A stretch of DNA of 64,000 bases, taken from positions 1-64,000 of IMG/VR virus record IMGVR_UViG_3300033153_007262; one strand, written 5' to 3'. This DNA is from a virus. Within the stretch, counting starts at the first letter, position 1; every line of letters begins with the position of its first letter. The notes beneath the pieces were generated by a model. The model saw nothing but the letters and a program-made list of their open reading frames with translations. It ran no database searches and was not told the DNA's origin. Shown piece after piece: positions 1-6,145 of the stretch. A program made the position numbers and the translations under genes.

Positions 1-5
1 TAAAA

Positions 6-146
6 ATGCACGTTGATACATATAATTTCCTAAAATGGCTCGCAGACGATGAGGAGCATTGTTTTCTTACGGAAGATTGGGACAAACATTATATGGAAAT
101 CCTTGAAGCGCTGTATATTATTTACGCCGGAGCGGAGTGGTATTGA
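6..146 (+). CDS. small hypothetical protein (46 aa)
   Basis: This short frame opens with an ATG at base 6 and ends with a TGA that overlaps the ATG of the next gene, an arrangement typical of translational coupling in phage operons. The product is acidic and rich in aromatic residues (it ends in GAEWY) and has no recognisable domain or membrane segment. The window starts just upstream, so the ribosome binding site and any longer N terminus cannot be judged. I do not recognise the family. The coding call rests on the overlap and on the gene-dense context. Confidence 0.5.
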   Translation: MHVDTYNFLKWLADDEEHCFLTEDWDKHYMEILEALYIIYAGAEWY

Positions 147-370
147 TGAATGTAAAAGGGAATCACCCGTTAGCAGAAATAATAGCGAAAAAGTTATTCG
201 GAATCACCGGCGTGCCAAAGGAAGAGGCTGAAAAAATGGTAAACCGGGCGTGCAAGGAAGCAGTAATGTTTCACGTGGAACATATGGAGGAAGCCGATAA
301 GCGGTGGAGGGCAGAACACTCAATGCATATAGAGGCAGAGAAAGAATTGTGCCGAATGAAGGAGGAGTGA
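146..370 (+). CDS. small hypothetical protein (74 aa)
   Basis: The ATG at 146 overlaps the upstream stop codon (TGATG), so it is preferred over the GTG at 137. The predicted protein is mostly alpha-helical and highly charged, with a C-terminal run of Glu, Lys, Arg and His residues that could form a short coiled coil. No domain is recognised. Its last codons carry GAAGGAGGAG, which serves as the ribosome binding site of the ParB-like gene that follows. It is probably an accessory phage protein of unknown role. Confidence 0.55.
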   Translation: MNVKGNHPLAEIIAKKLFGITGVPKEEAEKMVNRACKEAVMFHVEHMEEADKRWRAEHSMHIEAEKELCRMKEE

Positions 371-376
371 TAAAAA

Positions 377-1084
377 ATGGATATTACAACAATTAACGTA
401 GATAAAATAAAACCGAACAACTGGAACCCAAATGTAATCCCGGCAGAAGTATTATCAAAACTCCGTACGGAGATAGAACGAAAAGGTATGTGTGAGCCAA
501 TCCACGTCCGTGAGGTAGGAATAGAGGGCGCCGGAGAATACGAAATCATTGACGGCTTTCATAGATGGAGTATAGCGAAGGAAGTCGGCATAACAGATAT
601 CCCAACTATCGTCCAACCCTACGACGAACAAGAAGCCAAAATTAAAACTATCCAATTAAACTATATGCGAGGGACGGCAATCCCAATCCGTATGGCAAAC
701 TTAATACACGAACTAAGTAAAGAAATGACAATCGAAGAATTAGCGTCTCGCCTCCCCTATGAAGAGGTAGAACTAATGGACAACCTCGAATTACTAAAAT
801 TGCCGGAAGACTTTGGAGGTGAATTAGAAACAAAAGCAATGGAGGAAGAGGAGGAAATGCCCGTAATATTTACTTTCGTGATGAGACCAAGCCAAGCCGG
901 AGCCTTAGAAGAAGCCATAGAGAAAGCCAAATCAACCGTCCCGGAAGGTGAGAAGAATATCAGGTCAACGGCGCTTGCAGTGGTGTGTTCACAATACGTT
1001 GGGGCAGAACGGGTTATGGAAGAACAACCGCCGGAAGAAGAAAAAGAACCGGCTCCTCAATCTTCGCATAACGAGGTAAGTTAA
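377..1084 (+). CDS. ParB-like N-terminal domain protein (putative nuclease or DNA-binding protein)
   Basis: The 235-aa product has the ParB/Srx-like fold signature. An opening segment (about residues 1-35) resembles the ParB start VDKIKPNNWNPN. It is followed near residue 55 by the core motif EIIDGFHRWSIA, whose GxHR element binds nucleotide in this family. Phage members act as nucleases, CTPase-like DNA-binding proteins or regulators, and often lie near terminase genes. The C-terminal 60 residues are very acidic and probably disordered. It starts 6 nt after the previous gene behind a GGAGG site, and its TAA shares an A with the next ATG. Domain assignment is fairly secure; the biochemical role is inference. 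Confidence 0.75.
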   Translation: MDITTINVDKIKPNNWNPNVIPAEVLSKLRTEIERKGMCEPIHVREVGIEGAGEYEIIDGFHRWSIAKEVGITDIPTIVQPYDEQEAKIKTIQLNYMRGTAIPIRMANLIHELSKEMTIEELASRLPYEEVELMDNLELLKLPEDFGGELETKAMEEEEEMPVIFTFVMRPSQAGALEEAIEKAKSTVPEGEKNIRSTALAVVCSQYVGAERVMEEQPPEEEKEPAPQSSHNEVS

Positions 1085-1734
1085 TGACAACGCACGAAAT
1101 TCCAATAACGGATTTGACAAAAGCGCAGTATCTAAAGATATGGACTCATTACTCCGTAGGCCATTTTACCCTTAAACAACTCACCGAACTCTTCGGCGTT
1201 TGCGATAAGACCGTTCAAAAGGCAATCAAATGGGCGGGCAACAACCGTCTACAATTTCCAACTGAAGTCCTCTGCGAATCAGCAAAGGAAGCCCTCGAGG
1301 TTCGGCTCCGCACACTCGCCTCTGACCTCACCGCTATCAAAGGAAGCACAACGGTCAACTGGAACGCTTACATCGGTCTCCTCCGTGTGATAAACGAGAA
1401 CGAAAAACTGCTTTGGCAACTCCAAAGCGTCCTCGCCGGTAGCCAAGTCACTATCAATAACATCAACGCTAACATAAGTTTAAGTGACCAAAGCGAAAAG
1501 ACAAACGAGACGCTGAAGCGTTTACCCGCCGGGCATAAGGTTGCGCTCTCAACACTCCTCGGGGCGATGGACGAGAGCCGGTCGATATCCCTTGAGGACG
1601 TTGACACGCACGGCGTTGTAAGGATTGCGATTGGGCCGGACGAAGTTGAGGACGCAGTTTTTACTGCCGAGGCGTTAGGGGTTGAGGTCGGCGAAGGGAT
1701 TGCCGTTGAGGACAGGGCGAGGGGAGAAGCGTAA
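1084..1734 (+). CDS. helix-turn-helix protein, possible terminase small subunit
   Basis: The N-terminal third (about residues 10-55) contains a helix-turn-helix pattern: a sequence around YSVGHFTLKQLTELFGV followed by a recognition-type helix (DKTVQKAIKWA). The middle is helical and may oligomerise. This shape fits small terminase subunits, which recognise the packaging site. Its place between a ParB-like gene and a resolvase, about 4.4 kb upstream of the large terminase, is compatible with that. No diagnostic small-terminase motif is visible, so a regulator is also possible. Start and upstream stop overlap (TAATG), indicating coupled translation. Confidence 0.5.
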   Translation: MTTHEIPITDLTKAQYLKIWTHYSVGHFTLKQLTELFGVCDKTVQKAIKWAGNNRLQFPTEVLCESAKEALEVRLRTLASDLTAIKGSTTVNWNAYIGLLRVINENEKLLWQLQSVLAGSQVTINNINANISLSDQSEKTNETLKRLPAGHKVALSTLLGAMDESRSISLEDVDTHGVVRIAIGPDEVEDAVFTAEALGVEVGEGIAVEDRARGEA

Positions 1735-1803
1735 GTTTAATAATTTGAATGGGTTAAGTCGATTGCGCCGGTAAGGTCAATCGGCTGTTCTTGTTCGTCG
1801 GGG

Positions 1804-1817
1804 TGAGCATATGCTCA
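1804..1817 (+). promoter_or_regulatory. perfect 14-bp palindrome, possible operator
   Basis: TGAGCATATGCTCA is an exact palindrome in the 150-bp gap between the HTH gene and the resolvase gene. Perfect palindromes of this length are typical binding sites for dimeric regulators. No convincing -35/-10 pair was found beside it, so the operator role is only a suggestion. Confidence 0.3.
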
Positions 1818-1884
1818 TAATGGCAAGCGGTCTCCGGGGGGTGGAGAGGTAAGACAAAAGTGTTTAATAGCAAGGGGTTACGAA

Positions 1885-2427
1885 ATGGTCATAATTGGAA
1901 TTGACCCGGGTAAAACCGGGGCGTTAGTTAAGGTCGAAAGCGATGGGGCGTTATTGATATGGGATATGCCGACGTTCCAAGAGGCGAGACCGGGCAAGAC
2001 GGCGATGGGAAAGCCAAAGGCTCCTAAGACAAAGGTAGACATCCCGGCGTTGGCACGGGTTATAAGAACAGCGGGGGCGCAAGGGAACACGGTTTGTTAT
2101 TTAGAGAGGCAGTGGACGTGGCCGGGGGAAGGTGCCGTGCAGTCTTTTTCACACGGGGAGCAATACGGATTATTGATTGGTATGCTTACGGCGTTCGGGG
2201 TGCCTTATGTTACGCCGACAGCACAGGCGTGGCAGAAAGAGTTTGGGGTTAAGAAGGACGGCAAGCGGTCGACAAAAGGTGCCTCGTATGATAAGGCATC
2301 GGCATTATTCCCAAAGGAAGTATTTAAGACCGAGAGGGGCAGAATATTAGACGGGCGTTGCGATGCGGTTTTGATTGCCGAGTATGGACGGCGGAAACAC
2401 GGCGCAATCCGGGACGCCGTATGTTAA
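1885..2427 (+). CDS. RuvC-like Holliday junction resolvase
   Basis: The 180-aa protein has the RNase H-fold signature of RuvC-type resolvases. It opens with MVIIGIDPGKTGA, giving the first catalytic Asp at residue 7. A Glu lies in CYLERQ (E74), and a C-terminal cluster around DGRCDAVLIAEYG supplies Asp156 and Asp160. These enzymes cut branched DNA, resolving recombination intermediates or debranching concatemers before packaging. The length matches phage RuvC-like proteins. A modest AAGGGG site precedes the ATG. It is the last gene before 1.7 kb of repetitive non-coding DNA. Confidence 0.82.
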   Translation: MVIIGIDPGKTGALVKVESDGALLIWDMPTFQEARPGKTAMGKPKAPKTKVDIPALARVIRTAGAQGNTVCYLERQWTWPGEGAVQSFSHGEQYGLLIGMLTAFGVPYVTPTAQAWQKEFGVKKDGKRSTKGASYDKASALFPKEVFKTERGRILDGRCDAVLIAEYGRRKHGAIRDAVC

Positions 2428-2990
2428 GGCGGATAATATCCCCGGGAAAGACCGTGACTCTCCCGGGCGCCGGCGCAAAATATCCGGGAGCCGGCATCCT
2501 CACTCTACGAAGTCCGCACCCTCACTCTCCCGTCCCGGGGGGGAGTAAGCCGGGGCGTCTCCGGGAGCAAGGCGGAGTTTCTGCGGGCAGTCTCCTTTTT
2601 TCTGCGGGCGCTCTTCTTTTTATGCGGGGAGCAAGCCGGCAATTAAGCCATATTAGGGCAGTTCTTTGATAAAATGGGCGTTTTGTCGACGAGGATTGCG
2701 GGAGGCTCCCTTTTGTGCGGGAGACACTCCCTTTTTGGCGGGAGACTCTTCTTTTTAGCGGGAGGTTTCTGCGGGAGGGGGGCAGAGTTACTCCCGGAGC
2801 AATCCCCAAATCGCCGGGCGCTTCTCCGGGAAAAGGGATGGTCACTCTCCCGGAGGGGGCAGAGTTTCTCCGTGCGGGCCGTGGAGTTACTGCGTTTTGC
2901 CGTGGAAGTGTTGGGGAGGCGAGCCGGGGGCCGTTGCCTTTAGGCCGTTGGGGGGAGGGCGCAAGGGCTGGTCAACGCCGGCATTGACCC
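2428..2990. repeat. G-rich degenerate repeat block (family 1), non-coding
   Basis: This stretch is built from degenerate copies of a unit around GCGGGAGRCNCTYCTTTTT, seen best at about 2575-2790, with flanking GC-rich segments containing CCCGGG and GCCGGC. Open frames here on either strand encode only Gly/Arg/Ser/Leu-rich low-complexity peptides without ribosome binding sites and are not believed. It is the first of three distinct repeat families in the gap between the resolvase and the ACP-like gene. Confidence 0.6.
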
Positions 2991-3024
2991 AAATGAACCG
3001 GGCAGACACGATTCACGGGGGTTC

Positions 3025-3366
3025 TTTTGATTCACGAGCGTTCCGAATCAAAAATTAGGGCAATGAACCGATTCATCCCGATTCTTTTGATTCTGAATGG
3101 TTCTGAATCAAAAAAAGGGGGGCTGAATCGATTCTTTTGATTCAGGAGCGTTCTGAATGGTTCTGACTCGATTTAGGGGGCGCTTTGCCGGGGTTATCGG
3201 CCCATAACCGGCCATAACCGGGCATTACCCGGCGCAATGACCCGGGTGAATGCTGTCGAATCGATTCCCGGGCGGTATTTTGATTCAGAACCATTCAGAA
3301 TCAAAAAAGGGGGCAATGAATCGATTCATTCCGATTCTTTTGATTCAACAGCGTTCTGAATCAAAA
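3025..3366. repeat. hairpin-forming repeat block (family 2)
   Basis: A module is repeated in which TTTTGATTC and its reverse complement GAATCAAAA face each other 11 nt apart. Pairs lie at 3025-3053, 3085-3113, 3278-3306 and 3338-3366, with a decayed copy at about 3135-3176. Most copies are followed by (A)nGGGGGC and by GAATCGATTC-type palindromes. Each copy could form a 9-bp hairpin in single-stranded DNA or RNA, or bind a dimeric protein. No coding frame is credible. Confidence 0.75.
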
Positions 3367-3570
3367 ATTAGGGCTGTGAATCGTTCCGATGGGGGTTTTT
3401 GTGTTCTTTGCCGGGTTGAATCAAAAAAGGGGCGGTGAATCATTCCACGGGGGTTCATCCGTGCCAAAGGCGTGCCGGGGCGCAAAGGGGCAATCCAACG
3501 GGCAAATCCACCCATTGGGCGGTTAAGGGCAGAGGGCCGGGGGCTTGGGGCAACCGGGCAAGACATCCTT

Positions 3571-3789
3571 AGGGATGTTTGAAATTTATGAGGGATGGTC
3601 GGACATCATTAAAAATGTGGGGAAATTGTGAGAGATGTTGAGGGATGGTTAAAATTTGTGAGAAATTGTGAGAGATTGTGAGACATCATTAAAATTTATG
3701 GGAAATTATGAGGGATGGTGAGACATCATTAAAATTTATGAGAGATTGTGAGACATCATTAAAGATGTGCGAAAATTGTGATGGATGTT
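3571..3789. repeat. decamer tandem array A (10-bp period)
   Basis: About twenty consecutive decamers run in strict 10-nt register, with a consensus close to GAGAGATTGT and a recurring variant pair GAGACATCAT-TAAAATTTAT. The 20-nt pair occurs identically starting at 3680 and 3720. Register is kept through point changes, so this is a true tandem array rather than chance AT-richness. A period close to one helical turn would place bound proteins or bends on one face of the DNA, as in iteron-type origins or phage packaging sites. Confidence 0.8.
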
Positions 3790-3861
3790 GCCCGGGTTGG
3801 CGCTTAACAGGGCAATAAGTGAGCGATTACGTTGCAGTTATGCGGTAAAAAGGGGCAACAG

Positions 3862-3872
3862 CGACGAGGATT
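3862..3872 (+). promoter_or_regulatory. CGACGAGGATT intergenic motif
   Basis: This 11-mer lies in the non-repetitive spacer (3790-3902) between the two decamer arrays. Matching or one-base-different copies are found in other non-coding stretches at 2687-2697, 48524-48534 (reverse strand), 48568-48578 and 48598-48608. The repeated occurrence outside genes suggests a protein-binding site. The same letters can arise in coding DNA from Asp-Glu codons, so significance needs a count. Confidence 0.3.
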
Positions 3873-3902
3873 TAAGATGTAGTCGGAGGATGTATTAGGA
3901 TG

Positions 3903-4087
3903 TCGGAACATCCCTCGAAATTTATGAGCATCGTGAGGGATGGTGAGAAATTGTGAGGGATTATGATAGATGGTGAGAAATCGTTGGAGATGGTTGGAAA
4001 TTATGAGAGATTGTGAGGGATTGTGATAGATGTGCCGGAAATATGAGAGATGGTGAGAGATTGTAAACGATGTAACAAAATTATGAC
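3903..4087. repeat. decamer tandem array B (10-bp period)
   Basis: This is a second run of about eighteen decamers of the same family as array A (GAGGGATGGT, GAGAAATTGT, GATAGATGGT and similar), again in unbroken 10-nt register, ending about 60 nt before the ACP-like gene. The reverse-strand frame across it reads as a His/Ser/Ile-rich periodic peptide, which is a by-product of the repeat and not a gene. Confidence 0.8.
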
Positions 4088-4149
4088 AAATGTGCGTGCG
4101 GTTACCGGCGCAAGCGGGTACCGGGCGCAAAGCAAAAGGAGGTAGGGCG

Positions 4150-4422
4150 ATGAGCGACGTTGTACGGGACAAAATATACGGTCTGTTAGAGGAACACGCC
4201 GGGGTAAGGGCAAGGGATATCTTAGGCATAAATACTTTAGAGGGCGACCTCGGGATGGATGACCTCGATAAGGTTGAGTTTATTCTGGCGGTTGAAGATG
4301 AGTGGGGCTTTGAGGTCTTAGACGAGGACGAGGGCCGGATGGGGACGGTCGATGAGACGGTCGATTATATTAAAGGGCGGATTAAAGAGAAATCTGACCG
4401 CAAGGAGAAGGGGTTATCATAA
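4150..4422 (+). CDS. acyl-carrier-protein-like protein lacking the phosphopantetheine serine
   Basis: The 90-aa protein matches ACP in length and helix pattern: an N-terminal helix, a loop with LEGDLGMDDLDKVEFI, the conserved acidic helix AVEDEWGFEVLDED, and a closing TVDETVDYI helix. In canonical ACPs the second motif reads DSLD, and its Ser carries 4'-phosphopantetheine. Here the position is Asp (D38), so the protein cannot be a conventional acyl carrier. It may act as a binding partner of host enzymes or a structural scaffold. The start at 4150 follows a perfect AAAGGAGGT site, so the frame's longer upstream extension is rejected. Fold call good, function unknown. Confidence 0.75.
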   Translation: MSDVVRDKIYGLLEEHAGVRARDILGINTLEGDLGMDDLDKVEFILAVEDEWGFEVLDEDEGRMGTVDETVDYIKGRIKEKSDRKEKGLS

Positions 4423-4452
4423 ACAGGGGCAATAAGAGAGGGGCGGTGAGCA

Positions 4453-4821
4453 ATGGGTAAAGACAAGAACACGAAATTTAGATTAAATATGGAGATATCG
4501 CTTGAAGGGATATCAGATGTCCCGGAGGGTAAGGGGCCGGCTGATATCTTTGTCGGATTTCTTATCGGGATGTTTAACCGTTGGGCGGACAGCAAAGGCG
4601 GTGTGACGTACCAAGATGGTAAAACGTTTATGGGCATAAAGGACGCCTTAATGGATGCGCTAAAGACAAAAGAGACGAGCGTTATCCTTGACCGCAGTCA
4701 ATTAAAAACGGTTAACAGGGTTCTCAACGAGGTGTCGACGATACCGTTCGGCGGGCTTGAGATGTTAATGCGCTGTGGGAAGAATATTGAGGAGGCATTG
4801 CAAAGCGGTGAGATTGAATAA
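4453..4821 (+). CDS. hypothetical protein (122 aa)
   Basis: The gene begins 30 nt after the ACP-like gene behind an AGAGGGGCGG site and probably shares its transcript. The product is soluble and mixed alpha/beta, with a cluster of Met and Gly residues near ADIFVGFLIGMFNRWAD and a C-terminal acidic tail (EEALQSGEIE). I recognise no domain. A promoter and a terminator-like hairpin follow within 120 nt, so it closes a short two-gene unit. Confidence 0.6.
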   Translation: MGKDKNTKFRLNMEISLEGISDVPEGKGPADIFVGFLIGMFNRWADSKGGVTYQDGKTFMGIKDALMDALKTKETSVILDRSQLKTVNRVLNEVSTIPFGGLEMLMRCGKNIEEALQSGEIE

Positions 4822-4842
4822 AGAAAATTAAGTAATCTTTAT

Positions 4843-4871
4843 TTGACGGAGAGTATATGTTAAGTTATATT
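4843..4871 (+). promoter_or_regulatory. sigma-70-type promoter
   Basis: TTGACG at 4843-4848 and TATATT at 4866-4871 are separated by 17 bp, one mismatch from consensus in each box. The expected transcription start, about 4878, falls just before a hairpin with a T-tract, so the immediate product would be a very short RNA. Confidence 0.55.
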
Positions 4872-4877
4872 AGTTAA

Positions 4878-4938
4878 CGAACGGGATATCTGCATCGGCG
4901 CCGAAGGGCGTTAAGATGGAGGTGTCCCGTCTTTTTTT
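4878..4938 (+). ncRNA. candidate small RNA or leader ending in an intrinsic terminator
   Basis: Downstream of the promoter, an outer stem pairs ACGGGATA (4881-4888) with TGTCCCGT (4923-4930) and is followed directly by C and seven T residues. Inside it, GCGCC pairs with GGCGT around a GAAG loop. The transcript would be about 60 nt, essentially one extended hairpin with a U-tail, resembling a bacterial sRNA. Alternatively it is an attenuator for the zinc-motif gene starting at 5012. A second inverted repeat, TTTTGTTA/TAACAAAA (4935-4956), follows. Confidence 0.45.
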
Positions 4939-4978
4939 GTTACTGGCATAACAAAATGAGTTCTCCCCCAAAGAGAGA

Positions 4979-5136
4979 GGGGTGTCCGCAGTCTTTCCTT
5001 TGTAAAACAGAATGGGGCGTGAGAGAGTGAGCAATAACGATTTGTATTGTCGCAAATGCCGGTCGCATCATCACCCGGTCGAGTGTCCGAAAGCAATTGA
5101 CGAGAATGTTTTACAAAGAAAGACTCCGAACACCCC
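4979..5136. repeat. long inverted repeat with about 30-bp arms flanking 99 bp
   Basis: The left arm at 4979-5008 and the right arm at 5108-5136 are near-perfect reverse complements, differing by one inserted base and two substitutions. They enclose the start of the zinc-motif gene. Arms this long are far above chance. They could fold into a stable cruciform or RNA hairpin, or mark an invertible or recombined segment. No recombinase gene is adjacent. Confidence 0.65.
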
Positions 5137-5326
5137 TGCACGACAATCCCCGCAAAAGGTCGAGGCGATGTTGCATTTGTCCGGGCGTGGTTACCCCGGT
5201 CAAGGCGATAGAATTAAATGTCACTCCGACCGAGAGGCAGAACGCACGGTAGCGAGTACTGGAAGATTGCAGACGGCGGACGGCCTTAAGCAAGTCGTCC
5301 CTGTCTCTTATGGCGGTGATGGATGA
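5012..5326 (+). CDS. small protein with N-terminal zinc-binding motif
   Basis: The frame encodes 104 aa. Residues 13-25 read CRKCRSHHHPVEC, a CxxC plus His/Cys cluster that could bind one zinc ion. The rest is Arg/Gln/Ser-rich with no recognised fold. Either the ATG at 5012 or a GTG at 5027 could start it, and neither has a strong ribosome binding site. The stop overlaps the next start (ATGA). The left part lies within a long inverted repeat whose right arm encodes residues around VLQRKTPNTP. That could mean the gene was altered by recombination, and the C-terminal half may not be under coding constraint. Confidence 0.45.
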   Translation: MGRERVSNNDLYCRKCRSHHHPVECPKAIDENVLQRKTPNTPARQSPQKVEAMLHLSGRGYPGQGDRIKCHSDREAERTVASTGRLQTADGLKQVVPVSYGGDG

Positions 5327-5511
5327 GAGAGGGTGACGGCAAAATGATATCGAAGCGGGCCGAGATTGGGTGGGGGATAGTTAAATCAAATGGTAAAGGG
5401 CGCCGGTGTACCGAGTGCCGGCATAAAATGTCGATGTATACAAACGGCGACCGATGTAATAATTGCCAAGAGAGATTACGGAGCAAATTAAATTTTATGG
5501 GGAAGATATGA
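5323..5511 (+). CDS. small zinc-ribbon protein (62 aa)
   Basis: The product carries CTEC and CNNC pairs (C29, C32, C45, C48) about 12 residues apart, the classic four-cysteine zinc-ribbon spacing, in a Lys/Arg-rich background consistent with nucleic-acid binding. The start at 5323 overlaps the previous stop by four bases; an internal ATG at 5344 behind GAGGGTGACGG is an alternative. The stop overlaps the start of the next gene. The partner is unknown. Confidence 0.6.
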   Translation: MREGDGKMISKRAEIGWGIVKSNGKGRRCTECRHKMSMYTNGDRCNNCQERLRSKLNFMGKI

Positions 5512-5726
5512 GCCAAAGCCGGGCGATGAGTTTAGTTGAATCGCTGACAAACATTGCGGTTGGATATAGTGTCGCCGTATTAAGTCAGTTAATTGTGTTT
5601 CCATTGTTTGGAATCGATATTCCTCTGCGGAGCAATTTGTTAATTGGGGTATGGTTTACGGCGATATCGTTAATGCGGAGTTATATTATCCGGCGATGGT
5701 TTAACGGGCTGAAAATAGGGAGGTAA
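5508..5726 (+). CDS. small membrane protein of a widespread phage family (DUF7220-like)
   Basis: Starting at the ATG at 5508, the protein begins MSQSRAMSLVESLTNIAVGY. I recognise this opening from a family of short phage membrane proteins, usually near replication or structural genes. Two hydrophobic stretches follow (about residues 18-35 and 42-58), and the C terminus is basic (RRWFNGLKIGR). The start is preferred to the upstream ATG because it overlaps the previous stop and restores the family's usual N terminus. The function of the family is not known to me. Confidence 0.7.
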   Translation: MSQSRAMSLVESLTNIAVGYSVAVLSQLIVFPLFGIDIPLRSNLLIGVWFTAISLMRSYIIRRWFNGLKIGR

Positions 5727-5732
5727 AATATT

Positions 5733-6035
5733 ATGGGCGTGTCAGAAATCATATTTGTCGTGTTATTAGCGGGTGGGATGATTGGTAGCGGAGTTTATGT
5801 CGGGTTAAAAACAAAGAAATGGTATTTCCTCGGCGTGTTTGTTACATTCTTTTTATGTTTTGGGTTATGGGAATGGATAAGTGTTGCGCAGACGGGCGAA
5901 AGCATAAGCCAAACGATATGGGGGCTTGGCGAGAGTAACCCGGTCGGGTTTTGGATTATGATTAGTGCGCTTGCGGTAGCGTGGGCGTCATTGCTGTACC
6001 ATTTTATTGAGAAGAAGATTGGAAAAGAAAAATGA
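5733..6035 (+). CDS. membrane protein with three predicted transmembrane helices
   Basis: The 100-aa protein has hydrophobic segments at about residues 4-24, 29-47 and 70-92, ending in a basic tail (EKKIGKEK). It follows an AGGGAGGT ribosome binding site. Size and topology resemble class I holins, but a second set of holin-like genes lies at 47.4-48.5 kb, and this one sits just before the large terminase. The role is therefore left open. The stop overlaps a possible 36-aa frame. Confidence 0.6.
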   Translation: MGVSEIIFVVLLAGGMIGSGVYVGLKTKKWYFLGVFVTFFLCFGLWEWISVAQTGESISQTIWGLGESNPVGFWIMISALAVAWASLLYHFIEKKIGKEK

Positions 6036-6145
6036 TGGGCATCCATTTCCATAATCCGAGTTTAATAGTTTGGGATATCGATATGTTCGTTTGGGTTTTA
6101 TGGAAAGGGACGACGTTGGGTTTATTTGGACAGGATTTTATATGA
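6035..6145 (+). CDS. very small putative protein (36 aa)
   Basis: A short frame begins with an ATG at 6035 overlapping the stop of the membrane-protein gene, and ends with a TGA overlapping the ATG at 6142 of the large terminase. Both junctions look like translational coupling. That supports it as a real link in the operon and also supports the terminase start at 6142. The peptide is hydrophobic and rich in Trp/Phe/Ile and may insert in the membrane. No family is recognised. Confidence 0.4.
   Translation: MGIHFHNPSLIVWDIDMFVWVLWKGTTLGLFGQDFI

Noticed and set aside
2358-2990. Several overlapping Gly/Arg/Leu-rich frames on both strands
   Set aside because: They lie in repetitive GC-rich DNA, lack ribosome binding sites and encode only low-complexity sequence.
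3571-4087. CRISPR array
   Set aside because: Units are contiguous 10-mers without unique spacers and no cas genes are nearby.
3804-4229. Reverse-strand coding frame of 141 codons
   Set aside because: It is the shadow of the decamer array; the predicted peptide is periodic and has no ribosome binding site.
6070-6141. TTG start for the large terminase
   Set aside because: There is no ribosome binding site, and the ATG at 6142 has AGGA upstream and overlaps the stop of a short coupled frame.
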